IMG/VR virus record: IMGVR_UViG_3300013102_000083 | Location: 1-21,261 of that record | Origin: a virus | Strand: one strand, 5' to 3' | DNA: 21,261 bases | Position numbers and translations under genes: made by a program | In this document: piece after piece, positions 13,732 to 21,261 of the stretch | Layout: each line of letters opens with the position of its first letter | Position numbering within the stretch: the stretch's first letter is position 1 | Notes under the pieces: generated by a model | The model's input: only the letters and a program-made list of their open reading frames with translations | Told to the model about the DNA's origin: nothing | Database searches by the model: none

Positions 13732-14030
13732 ACAGATTGGTGGCTTGGGCAGCGGCGGTGACAAAGCTGTCCAAGCCAGTCGAGGGCGGAACCCAATCCA
13801 AAATGGAACATCTGCGGGCTGTATGGAAGCAGACAGGAGTAAAGCCAACCGAGCTTGAACTTCCAGAAGTACCAAGAGAAATGCTATACCTCTGGAAGTG
13901 GCTGTGTGATTTGATCTACCCTATGTCGTTCAGTGAATTGAAAGCATGGGGCGAGCTCACCGGCAGGAAGTTAAGTCGGTGGGAGGTCGAGGTTCTAATT
14001 CGTCTGGACACGGTGAGATCAAATGGCTGA
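13719..14030 (+). CDS. Tail assembly chaperone, T extension (-1 frame)
   Basis: This reading frame is open from the slippery site to 14030 and has no good start of its own: the first candidates are TTG 13737 and GTG 13740, and there is no convincing ribosome binding site. It is most simply the T part of a G-T fusion of about 248 residues (145 from the first frame plus 103 here), like lambda gpGT, which bridges tape measure and tube. It contains a helix-rich domain with LYLWKWLCDLIYPMSFSELKAW. The stretch uses more A/T-ending codons than its neighbours. It overlaps the tape-measure start by eight bases. Confidence 0.72.
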   Translation, partial: RGRLDRLVAWAAAVTKLSKPVEGGTQSKMEHLRAVWKQTGVKPTELELPEVPREMLYLWKWLCDLIYPMSFSELKAWGELTGRKLSRWEVEVLIRLDTVRSNG

Positions 14031-16851
14031 CGAGACTGCTAAACTTGTAGTAGCCGTAGACGCGACTTCAGCGGCAAGCGCGGCTAAGACCCTCGACCAG
14101 ATGACCGAGTCTGCTCGGCAGGCCCAGCGCGAAACGCGGGGATTGACTGCTGAGCAGATCACGGCGGCCCGCGCGGTCGCCGGGACCTCCCACGAATACG
14201 AGGTCATCAACCAGCGACTCGATCAGCTGCGCGATCGCGAGATTTACGCGGCGCAGCAGGCCGCCAAGCTCGCCGCCGCCCAGCGCGACGTGGCAGCGGC
14301 CAGCGCCACGGCCACGCGGGCCGCTGGCGGCCATGCGACGGCCCTAGGCGGCCTTTCGCTTACCAGCGGGCAGGCGGCGCGCGAGTATGCCGTCCTAATT
14401 AACGAATTCCAGCGTGGCGACTTCACCCGGCTGCAAGGTTCGTTTATCACCCTGGGAAATCGCATCGGCCTGATGCCGAAGCTGTTCACGGCGGCTGGCG
14501 CTGCGTGGGGATCGCTGATTGCCGTCGCGGCTCTGTTCGGCGTGGCGATGGTGAAGGGCGCCAACGAGCAGAAAGAATTCAATCGTGCCATGGAGGCTAC
14601 CGGCGGATACGCTGGCAAGACCGAGGCCGAGATCACCAGTCTGGCTGGCGCGCTGCAAGATTCCGCCCACACCTACGGTGAAACGAAGGACGCTCTGCTC
14701 GCTATCGCAGAGTCGGGCCAGTTCGCTCAAGACCGCATCGCTCTCGTGGCGCGCGGCGTCCTCGATATGTCGCGGGTCACCGGTGCGTCCATCGAGGATA
14801 CGGTCAAGCAATTCGAGAAGCTCCAGGACGACCCGGTCAAGGGTGCCATGGAGCTCGACAAGTCCATGCACTTCCTCGAGACCTCGACGCTCATGGCGGC
14901 GCAGGCTGCCGAGAACATGGGTGACAAGGAGAAAGCTGCTGAGATCATCCTGACGGCTGCCGCTGCCGCCGCCCATCAACGCGCCGCGCAGGTGGAGGAA
15001 GACGTCGGCTACATGACGGCCCGTTGGCGCGAGCTGAAGGGTGCGGTATCGGATGCCTGGAACTGGATGCAGAACCTTGGCAAGAAGAACACCGACCTCG
15101 AGAACGTCGCTGATACGACCCTCGCCATCCGGCAGGCGCAGGCTCGCCTCCGCGAAGCGCAGCAGGGAACCTTCAACGCGCGCACCGGGACCTTCTCGCC
15201 AGCCGACACCGAGGAAGTTCACAAGTACACGGTTGCCCTGAACCTTGCGACTGCGGCGGGAGAACACGCGCAGCAGGTTCTGGCTGACAACACGCAGCTT
15301 GCCAAGTCCAACGCAGAGCTTGCGAAGCGGACGTCGCTCGCCAATGACGCAGTCGTGGCTATCAACGCCATGACGATGGCGACCGACCGGCAGGCGCGGC
15401 GCGAGTCGGAAGAGGCCAAGGTACGAGAGCAATTCCGCAACGCCAGGAACAGTCCGGATAAGGACGTCGCCAACAACGCCGCCTTTAGCCTTGAAGCAGA
15501 GGCCAAGGCTATCGCGGACGTTGATCGCAAGTACCGTGACTATCGCCCGACCCGCGTTGCGATGACGCAGGCCGAAAAGGACGCCCGGAAGGCGACCACG
15601 GAACATGCCGACGAAGTCAAGCGTCTGACCAAGAACATCGAGGACCACAAGGCTGTCACCGACGCGCAGACCGGCTCGACCACGAAGCTGACGGCTGGGC
15701 AGCAATGGGCCGCCAAGATGATCGCGGAGCTGGGAAGCTCCTATTCTCGACTGACCGCTGCTGAGGTCGCAAACTTCACTGCGCAGATCAAAGCGCAGGC
15801 CGTCGCCGACGACTTGAACGACGCGCGCCAGCGCGAGATCAAGCTGACCAACGATGCGGCGCAGGCTCTCGACCGTTACCAGAAGGCCGGAGCTGCGCGC
15901 GACACGCAGAACGCCCGTGAGCTTGCGGGCATCGGCCACGGTTCGGAATACACGCAGGAGCTGACCCGCCAATACCAGATCATCGACGCTGCGGAAAACG
16001 CTCGAATTCAGCTGACCGAAAAGGCCCGCGAGTCCGAGACCCTCGAGACGGATGCGTACAAGCAAGGTCTGCAAGATATCGGCGATGAGATGAACGCGCA
16101 GCTTGCGCGCGAGCAGAAGTTCTACGCCGACCGCAAGACCGCGATGGGTGATTGGCGCAACGGCGCGCAGCGCGCGTGGGAAGAGTTTTCGACGAAGGCC
16201 AATGACGTGGCCGGGCAGACTTACGATTCGTTCAACACCGCCTTCAGCGGTATGGAATCCGCAATCGACACGTTCGCCCGCACCGGCAAGTTCAAGTTCA
16301 GTGACTTCGCCCGTACCGTCCTGGCCGAGCTTGCCAAGATCGAGCTCCGCATTCTGCTGTCGAAGATTCTGACCAGCATGTTCGGCGCGGGTACAAGCAT
16401 GAGCGGTTCAGCCGATCTTGGCGGCCAGACCTACGGGACGAGCAACACTTATTCCGGAGGAGTCGGCGCGTACAACGGAGCAGTCTTCCGCAACGGCAAT
16501 ATCACCCCATTCGGCGCGGGCGGCTCGCTCATCCGCACGCCCACCTACTTCCCGATGGCTAACGGCGGAACTGCGCTGGCCGGGGAGCAAGGCGAGGAAG
16601 GTATCTTCCCGCTAACGAGAAACAGCCGGGGCCAGCTTGCCCTCCATGGAACGGGCGGGGGTGGAATCGGGCAGGTAAACTCCAACGTGACAGTCGTGGT
16701 GCAAAGTGATGGAACGTCGAAGGTCGAGAAGAATGATGCGACCAGCCAGCAAGCTCGGATGCTGGGTGAATTCTTGACCCAACGTGTCAAAGATATCCTG
16801 ACCGCCGAGCAGCGTCAGGGTGGTATCCTGTGGAGAATGCAAAATGGTTGA
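14023..16851 (+). CDS. Tail tape measure protein, lambda type
   Basis: This 942-residue protein is the longest in the window, as expected for the ruler that sets tail length. The first ~120 residues are Ala/Gln/Arg-rich helices with coiled-coil character, a hydrophobic stretch lies near 155-180 (AAWGSLIAVAALFGVAMV), and a long helical middle runs to about 720. Residues about 715-785 (EFSTKANDVAGQTYDSF through FARTVLAELAKIELRILLSKIL) match the lambda tape-measure C-terminal domain, and the last ~130 residues are glycine-rich. At about 0.15 nm per residue the tail would be near 140 nm long (inference). Its start overlaps the chaperone extension by eight bases. Confidence 0.92.
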   Translation: MADETAKLVVAVDATSAASAAKTLDQMTESARQAQRETRGLTAEQITAARAVAGTSHEYEVINQRLDQLRDREIYAAQQAAKLAAAQRDVAAASATATRAAGGHATALGGLSLTSGQAAREYAVLINEFQRGDFTRLQGSFITLGNRIGLMPKLFTAAGAAWGSLIAVAALFGVAMVKGANEQKEFNRAMEATGGYAGKTEAEITSLAGALQDSAHTYGETKDALLAIAESGQFAQDRIALVARGVLDMSRVTGASIEDTVKQFEKLQDDPVKGAMELDKSMHFLETSTLMAAQAAENMGDKEKAAEIILTAAAAAAHQRAAQVEEDVGYMTARWRELKGAVSDAWNWMQNLGKKNTDLENVADTTLAIRQAQARLREAQQGTFNARTGTFSPADTEEVHKYTVALNLATAAGEHAQQVLADNTQLAKSNAELAKRTSLANDAVVAINAMTMATDRQARRESEEAKVREQFRNARNSPDKDVANNAAFSLEAEAKAIADVDRKYRDYRPTRVAMTQAEKDARKATTEHADEVKRLTKNIEDHKAVTDAQTGSTTKLTAGQQWAAKMIAELGSSYSRLTAAEVANFTAQIKAQAVADDLNDARQREIKLTNDAAQALDRYQKAGAARDTQNARELAGIGHGSEYTQELTRQYQIIDAAENARIQLTEKARESETLETDAYKQGLQDIGDEMNAQLAREQKFYADRKTAMGDWRNGAQRAWEEFSTKANDVAGQTYDSFNTAFSGMESAIDTFARTGKFKFSDFARTVLAELAKIELRILLSKILTSMFGAGTSMSGSADLGGQTYGTSNTYSGGVGAYNGAVFRNGNITPFGAGGSLIRTPTYFPMANGGTALAGEQGEEGIFPLTRNSRGQLALHGTGGGGIGQVNSNVTVVVQSDGTSKVEKNDATSQQARMLGEFLTQRVKDILTAEQRQGGILWRMQNG

Positions 16852-17182
16852 TACCTTCGCGCCAACTCTTCCACCGCAGGAAGAGCCGACCGGCGACGTC
16901 AGCTACCGGCTAACTGAAAGCCAGTACGGTGATGGCTATCGCCAGATCGTCGGGGATGGCTTGAACCCCCGAGTTCAGAAGTGGCCGCTGATCTGGAAGG
17001 GCACGAACGCAGAAATCCAGCCCATCAAGGATTTCTTCGATGCTCACATCGGCGTGTCGTTCTATTACACTCCTCCCAATGGAACGCAGGGGCGCTACAT
17101 CTGCAAGGGCTACCAAGACATTCCGGCTGCTGCCGGCAACGGAACCGTTTCCGCAACACTTGAACAGACGTTTGCGCCATGA
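16844..17182 (+). CDS. Minor tail protein M-like
   Basis: Start chosen at ATG 16844, where TGGAGA lies seven bases upstream; the gene overlaps the tape-measure stop by eight bases. The 112-residue product matches lambda gpM-type tail-tip proteins in pattern: SYRLTESQYGDGYRQIVGDGLNP (21-43; the motif YGDGYRQ is the clearest) and PIKDFFDAHIGVSFYYTPP. In lambda, gpM caps the tail tip ring and is needed to start tube assembly. Its stop overlaps the next gene's start, keeping the M-L-K order of lambda. Confidence 0.82.
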   Translation: MVDTFAPTLPPQEEPTGDVSYRLTESQYGDGYRQIVGDGLNPRVQKWPLIWKGTNAEIQPIKDFFDAHIGVSFYYTPPNGTQGRYICKGYQDIPAAAGNGTVSATLEQTFAP

Positions 17183-18342
17183 CCACGACCAAGGGTGACG
17201 TTCAACTACTGGAGCCCGGCAACCTGATCGAGCTATTCGATCTGGACATCACGCCAATCGACCCGGCGGCGACGACCGAGCATTTCCACGGCTATCCCCA
17301 GGAAGCCAGCATCTGGTGGAAGGGAGTCGAGTACGTTCCGTGGCCGATCAAGGCCGAGGGCTTCCTCCGCACGGGCGACAAGCCGCCCACTCCCACTGTG
17401 ACCATCAGCAACATCGACGGCAGCGTGACTATCCTGTGTATGCAGTTCGATGATCTTGTCGGTGCAGTCTTGGTACGACGTCGGACGTTCGCCAAGTATC
17501 TCGACGCTGCCAACTTCGGAGGCGGCGCTGGCACGCCTGCTGTCCCGCCCACCTACGGGCCGGAGCTGATCACGAACAACACGTTCGCAGTCCTGACTCC
17601 GTGGGTGCAGCAGTCGGGCACGGTGACGTCTACGGGCACGGTGATGCGCGCCATGCGCGCGGGCGGCTCGCTGGGCCGTGGCCGCTACACGCTGAGCGGC
17701 CTGACCATCGGTGCCAACTACCTGCTGACGTTCGACCGCATCCTTGGAGCTGGCGGAGCGACCAATGGAACCGTGTCCATAGCGATCAGCGCTACCAGCG
17801 CGACCGGGGCCATTGCCACCGATACCGGGGCCACGACGTTGGGCCAGACGCTAGCGTTCACCGCAACGCAGACCACGCACTACGTTATGATGGACTCGGG
17901 TGCGGGATCCAACGGCGCGTATATGGACTACGACAACGTCTACTGCAAGCAAGTCATCGATCCTGGTAGCCCCGCCATCCCGGGCGGTGGATCGAACCCC
18001 ACGGCTGACCCGACCCAGGAATTTCCGAACGAAATCTGGTACGTCGAGCGCAAGGCCAGCGAAGATTCGCAGATGGTCAAGTTTGAGCTTTCGTCGGCCA
18101 TGGACTTCAACGGTGTCAAGCTGCCCCGGCGTCAGATCATTGCCAATCAGTGCTACTGGCAATACAGAAGCGCCGAGTGCGGCTATACTGGCGGCGCAGT
18201 AGCGGACATCAATGACAACCCGACGTCGGACATCAACCTCGACGCCTGCGCCAAGAAGGTACGTTCTTGCAAGTTCCGATTCGGTGATACTGGTGTGCTG
18301 AACTATGGCGGCTTCGCGGCCGCAGGGCTGATGCGTACATGA
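17179..18342 (+). CDS. Minor tail protein L-like with an inserted carbohydrate-binding-like domain
   Basis: The 387-residue protein has a lambda gpL-like frame: an N-terminal domain ending in RRTFAKYLDAANF (101-113), then, much later, EFPNEIWYVERK (281-292), LPRRQIIANQC (315-325) and SAECGYTGG. Four cysteines (325, 334, 357, 364) match the positions that in lambda gpL hold an iron-sulfur cluster. Lambda gpL is about 230 residues; the excess of roughly 150 lies at 114-276. It starts GPELITNNTFAVLTPW, ends YMDYDNVYC, and looks like a beta-sandwich of the CBM4/9 type between Gly/Pro linkers. Its role may be adhesion to surface glycans (inference). ATGA-type overlaps join it to M and K. Confidence 0.85.
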   Translation: MTTTKGDVQLLEPGNLIELFDLDITPIDPAATTEHFHGYPQEASIWWKGVEYVPWPIKAEGFLRTGDKPPTPTVTISNIDGSVTILCMQFDDLVGAVLVRRRTFAKYLDAANFGGGAGTPAVPPTYGPELITNNTFAVLTPWVQQSGTVTSTGTVMRAMRAGGSLGRGRYTLSGLTIGANYLLTFDRILGAGGATNGTVSIAISATSATGAIATDTGATTLGQTLAFTATQTTHYVMMDSGAGSNGAYMDYDNVYCKQVIDPGSPAIPGGGSNPTADPTQEFPNEIWYVERKASEDSQMVKFELSSAMDFNGVKLPRRQIIANQCYWQYRSAECGYTGGAVADINDNPTSDINLDACAKKVRSCKFRFGDTGVLNYGGFAAAGLMRT

Positions 18343-19097
18343 ACAAGAAACTACTAGAAGAGATTCATGCTCACATGATCTCGGAGTTTCCCCGCGAGGC
18401 TTGCGGCCTGCTGGTCGCCAACGGCCGGAAGCAGCGGTACGTCCCATGCCGGAATATGGCGACAAGTCCGAGCGAGCATTTTATCCTGAACCCCGAGGAC
18501 TACGCCGACGCCGAGGACAGCGGCAAGATCATCGGTATAGTCCACTCGCATCCGAACGAGGCCAGCCGCCCCAGCGATGCTGACAAGGCAAGCTGTGAGG
18601 CTACCGATCTCCCGTGGCATATATTCAGCGTCTACAAGATGCTAGACGAACCGGGCCAGCCGGTCAAGATCACGGGCGACACGGCCATCACCCCGACCGG
18701 CTGGGAAGCTCCGTTGCTCGGTCGTCAGTTCAGCTTCGGTACGCTGGATTGCTTCACGCTGCTGCGCGACTTCTACCATCGCGAGATGGGGATCGATCTG
18801 CCCGACTTCGACCGCACCGGAAAGGACAAGTTCTGGGAGCGCGGCGAAGACCTGTACATGGACAATTTCAAGAAGTTCGGATTCGTCGTGGCCGATGGCC
18901 CGATGGAAAAGGGCGACTTGATTCTCATGAACGTGCGGTCGCCAATCGTCAACCACGTCGGCGTGTTCCTGGGTGACGTGCATGGTGTCGGCAGCTACCT
19001 CTTCCTCCACCACCCCTACGGGGCTCTGTCCACCCGCGACGTCTACGGCGGATATTGGGCGGAGATCACCCGGTGTGTTCTTCGGTACGCAAAATGA
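18339..19097 (+). CDS. Tail assembly protein K-like, JAMM peptidase plus NlpC/P60
   Basis: A 252-residue two-domain protein as in lambda gpK. The N-terminal JAMM (Mov34/MPN) domain has Glu20 in REACGLL and the metal motif HSHPNEASRPSD (69-80; H69, H71, D80). The C-terminal NlpC/P60 domain has its catalytic Cys138 in GTLDCFTLL and His206 in NHVGVFLGD, with HHPYG (224-228) near the third position. In such phages the protein is a tail-tip component or assembly protease that can cut peptidoglycan during DNA entry. Both active sites look intact. It starts within the L stop codon and overlaps the first I gene by four bases. Confidence 0.92.
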   Translation: MNKKLLEEIHAHMISEFPREACGLLVANGRKQRYVPCRNMATSPSEHFILNPEDYADAEDSGKIIGIVHSHPNEASRPSDADKASCEATDLPWHIFSVYKMLDEPGQPVKITGDTAITPTGWEAPLLGRQFSFGTLDCFTLLRDFYHREMGIDLPDFDRTGKDKFWERGEDLYMDNFKKFGFVVADGPMEKGDLILMNVRSPIVNHVGVFLGDVHGVGSYLFLHHPYGALSTRDVYGGYWAEITRCVLRYAK

Positions 19098-19786
19098 ACC
19101 AGCTTCGTACCATCCGACTCTATGGGCGGCTGGGCGCGCTGTTCGGCCGTGAGCATCGGCTGGCCGTGGTATCGCCCGCCGAGGCCGTGCGTGCGCTGAT
19201 GGCCCTGAAGCCAGGATTTGAGAAATACTTGATGAACGCCAAGGACAAGGGCTTCGGATTCGCCGTGTTCCTTGGTAAGCGCAACCTTGCCGAGAGCGAG
19301 CTTCACAGCCCGGCTGGCAACGATGACATCCGTATCGCCCCTATCGTGTTCGGAGCGAAGTCGGGGTGGATGCAGATTATCGTTGGGCTGGTGATCATTA
19401 TCGTCAGCATGGTCATTGACTACTTCACCTACGGTGCGTTTGGTGAGGCCACCGGCTACCAGACGTACTATATGGGAATTACCATGATCATCGGCGGTGT
19501 AATCCAGCTGCTGATGCCGGTGCCGAAAGGTCCCCATTCCCAAGACCCCATCGAGAACCGCCCGAGCTATACGTTCAACGGATCGGTGAACACTCTGGCG
19601 CAGGGATACCCTGTTCCTCTGCTGTACGGCAAGGCGTTCACGGGCAGCGCGGTGGTCAGCGCTGGTATCTACGCCCAGGATAACATGAGCGTTCCCACCA
19701 CGACTTCGGTCACTGGCGGCGGTGGCGGGTCGCTTGGCGGCGGTGGCGGTGCGAACCGAGGAGACATGACAAGTGCAACTCTCTAG
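19094..19786 (+). CDS. Tail assembly protein I-like, copy 1
   Basis: ATG 19094 makes an ATGA overlap with K; the in-frame start at 19055 would be 43 bases inside K. The 230-residue protein has the gpI signature: LRTIRLYGRLGALFG at the start, then PAEAVRALMALKPGFEKYL, DDIRIAPIVFG, a hydrophobic hairpin (about 95-145, including MGITMIIGGVIQLLMP), and SYTFNGSVNTLAQGYPVPLLYG. The C-terminus is a glycine-rich tail followed by NRGDM. In lambda, gpI is needed for tail-tip assembly but is absent from the mature particle. It is followed, unusually, by a second related gene. Confidence 0.87.
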   Translation: MNQLRTIRLYGRLGALFGREHRLAVVSPAEAVRALMALKPGFEKYLMNAKDKGFGFAVFLGKRNLAESELHSPAGNDDIRIAPIVFGAKSGWMQIIVGLVIIIVSMVIDYFTYGAFGEATGYQTYYMGITMIIGGVIQLLMPVPKGPHSQDPIENRPSYTFNGSVNTLAQGYPVPLLYGKAFTGSAVVSAGIYAQDNMSVPTTTSVTGGGGGSLGGGGGANRGDMTSATL

Positions 19787-20480
19787 CGATCTTCGCACAA
19801 TCCGACTCTACGGTAAGCTGGGCGCTACGTTCGGACGGGTCCACCACCTAGCGGTGACGACTCCTGCCGAGGCTGTCCGCGCGCTGTGCGCCATCAAGCC
19901 GGGCTTCGAGAAGTTTCTCATGAACGCCAAGGACAATGGCCTTGGCTTCAGCGTGTTCGTCGGCAAGACTAATCTGTCGGCCGCAGAGCTTCGGAACACT
20001 GGCGCGGCTGGAGACATCCGCATTGCTCCAATGGTGCTGGGAAGCAAGAACGGTCTCGGTCAAATTATCCTGGGAGTCGTGTTGATAGTTGTGGGCGTCT
20101 ATATCCAGTACGAGAGCGGCGGTCCCAACTCGGCCTCCAACTATCTGTACGGAATGGGCATCAACATGATCATCGGTGGCGTCATGCAACTACTGGCACC
20201 CCATCCCAAAGACCGAAGCTCCAAGGACAAGGGCGACCAAGTCCCGAGCTACGCATTCAATGGCAGCGTCAATACGATGGCGCAGGGCAACCCGGTTCCA
20301 TTGCTCTACGGTAAGATGAAGGCTGGTAGCGCAGTAATCAGCGCTGGAATCTACGCCGAAGATAACATGACGATTCCTGACAATCCCACTGGCGGCACCA
20401 CGAATGTCTGGGGTAGGGTACTCCTGGCCGTGATGGGCGGTGGTGGCGGAGCCAACTTCGGAGATATGACTCATGACTAA
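19773..20480 (+). CDS. Tail assembly protein I-like, copy 2
   Basis: The GTG at 19773 is supported by GAGGAG at 19758-19763, and the gene overlaps copy 1 by 14 bases. The 235-residue product aligns with copy 1 end to end: about two thirds of the first 88 aligned residues are identical by eye, with the hydrophobic hairpin, the SYAFNGSVNTMAQGNPVPLLYG block and a glycine tail (GGGGGANFGDM) all kept. Copy 2 differs mainly in the loop around residues 105-125 and in an insert (TNVWGRVLLAV) before the glycine tail. It is intact, so both are probably made. Division of labour or a heteromeric tip complex is possible but unproven. Confidence 0.87.
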   Translation: MQLSSDLRTIRLYGKLGATFGRVHHLAVTTPAEAVRALCAIKPGFEKFLMNAKDNGLGFSVFVGKTNLSAAELRNTGAAGDIRIAPMVLGSKNGLGQIILGVVLIVVGVYIQYESGGPNSASNYLYGMGINMIIGGVMQLLAPHPKDRSSKDKGDQVPSYAFNGSVNTMAQGNPVPLLYGKMKAGSAVISAGIYAEDNMTIPDNPTGGTTNVWGRVLLAVMGGGGGANFGDMTHD

Positions 20481-21261
20481 TTCTGCCCGCCTGCGCCGTA
20501 AGTCGCCCGCCAAGGTTGCCAAGGTCGTCAAGCGCAAAGCTATCCAGGGACGCAAGGGCGGAGACAAGCCCAAGCCGCCAGTCGAGACTCCGGATAGCCT
20601 GCGCTCGATTGCCTACGCCAAGATTCTCGACCTAGTCTCTGAAGGTCAGATCGAGGGCTTCGTCTCGGGTACCGGCACCGACGTTCTCAAGGACATTTAC
20701 CTTGACGAGACCCCCATCGCCAACTCCGATGGCTCGCTCAACTTCAAGAACGTGCAGGTCGACACGCGCTCGGGCACGCAGAATCAGGATTACATCAAGT
20801 CGTTCCCAGCGGTCGAGAACGAGATTTCTATCAACACCGAGCTCAAGGACGTGTCGCCGTGGTCGCGCGCCTCCACCAATCTGACGCTCTCGGCTATCCG
20901 CGTGCGGCTGTCGGTCAACGCTCTGTCGAAATCGGACCTCACCACCGGCGACATCAAGGGCTATCGGATCGAGTACGCCATTGACGTTGCGGTCGACGGC
21001 GGCGCGTTCACCGAGGTCATCCACGCGGCGTTCGATGGTAAGTCCAGCAGCACCTATGAGCGCAGCCACCGGATCGATCTGCCGACTGCCACCACCAGCG
21101 GATGGGTGATCCGTGTGCGGCGCATCACGGCGAACGCGGGCAGCGCCTACATCCAGGACACCACGAACGTCGTCTCGATCACCGAGATCATCGACGCGAA
21201 GTTCCGCTATCCCAACTCGGCGCTGGTCGGCATCCAGATCGACGCCAGCCAGTTCCAGAAC
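20473..21261 (+). CDS. Tail tip attachment protein J-like (partial, cut by window end)
   Basis: An ATG at 20473 with GGAG upstream opens a frame that runs without a stop to the window end (263 codons). The N-terminus is basic, then IAYAKILDLVSEGQIEGFV matches the lambda gpJ start, and near the end TEIIDAKFRYPNSALVGIQIDASQF closely follows the corresponding lambda gpJ block. J forms the central fibre of the tail tip and its C-terminus, not seen here, sets receptor specificity. The start overlaps I copy 2 by eight bases. The family is certain; the receptor-binding part cannot be judged. Confidence 0.92.
   Translation, partial: MTNSARLRRKSPAKVAKVVKRKAIQGRKGGDKPKPPVETPDSLRSIAYAKILDLVSEGQIEGFVSGTGTDVLKDIYLDETPIANSDGSLNFKNVQVDTRSGTQNQDYIKSFPAVENEISINTELKDVSPWSRASTNLTLSAIRVRLSVNALSKSDLTTGDIKGYRIEYAIDVAVDGGAFTEVIHAAFDGKSSSTYERSHRIDLPTATTSGWVIRVRRITANAGSAYIQDTTNVVSITEIIDAKFRYPNSALVGIQIDASQFQN

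Noticed and set aside
14395-16074. 559-codon minus-strand frame opposite the tape-measure gene
   Set aside because: Shadow of the repetitive, helix-rich tape-measure coding sequence; Leu/Arg/Gly-rich with no family pattern.

Overview
The window is about 21 kb of a tailed double-stranded DNA phage or prophage of siphovirus type: non-contractile tail genes, a tape-measure gene, and no sheath or baseplate genes. Every supported gene is on the + strand. GC-rich coding sequence, a lambda-type tail tip (M, L, K, I, J) and a lipobox protein point to a Gram-negative, GC-rich proteobacterial host, but the species cannot be read from this sequence. No integrase, repressor, replication gene, tRNA or CRISPR array is visible, so lifestyle cannot be judged.

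Layout. (1) 1-590 is non-coding. It holds an AT-rich start (about 1-135) with three tandem AATCTGAA units and an inverted partner, then a four-unit array of 38-bp repeats (298-449). Three of those units carry a sigma-54 (RpoN) type -24/-12 box. (2) 591-3624 is a lysis and accessory block: a GH108 muramidase, two multi-spanning membrane proteins (holin candidates), a papain-like C1 cysteine peptidase with an intact catalytic set, a small lipoprotein and a small helical protein. (3) 3637-10541 is packaging and head: small and large terminase, DUF4055-type portal, Mu gpF/SPP1 gp7-like head protein, coiled-coil scaffold, major capsid protein and a small hydrophilic protein, closed by a strong intrinsic terminator (10576-10605). 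(4) 10625-12358 is the neck and tail-completion set: DnaT-like adaptor, head-closure candidate, HK97 gp10-like protein and tail terminator. (5) 12375-16851 is the tail tube, a G/GT-type chaperone pair joined by a probable -1 frameshift at TTTTTTC (13713-13719), and a 942-residue tape measure. (6) 16844 to the window end is the lambda-type tail tip: M, L with an inserted carbohydrate-binding-like domain, K (JAMM plus NlpC/P60), two tandem I genes, and the start of J (cut by the window end).

How it works together. Most genes overlap by 4-14 bases (ATGA or GTGA junctions) or sit a few bases behind an AGGAG-type ribosome binding site, so they read as long, translationally coupled late transcripts. 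The sigma-54 array is positioned to start lysis and virion gene transcription and would tie late expression to host RpoN and an activator. Published work on Pseudomonas phage YuA reported sigma-54 promoters for particle-formation and lysis genes, so there is a precedent; the regular four-unit 38-bp array here is the part that looks unusual.
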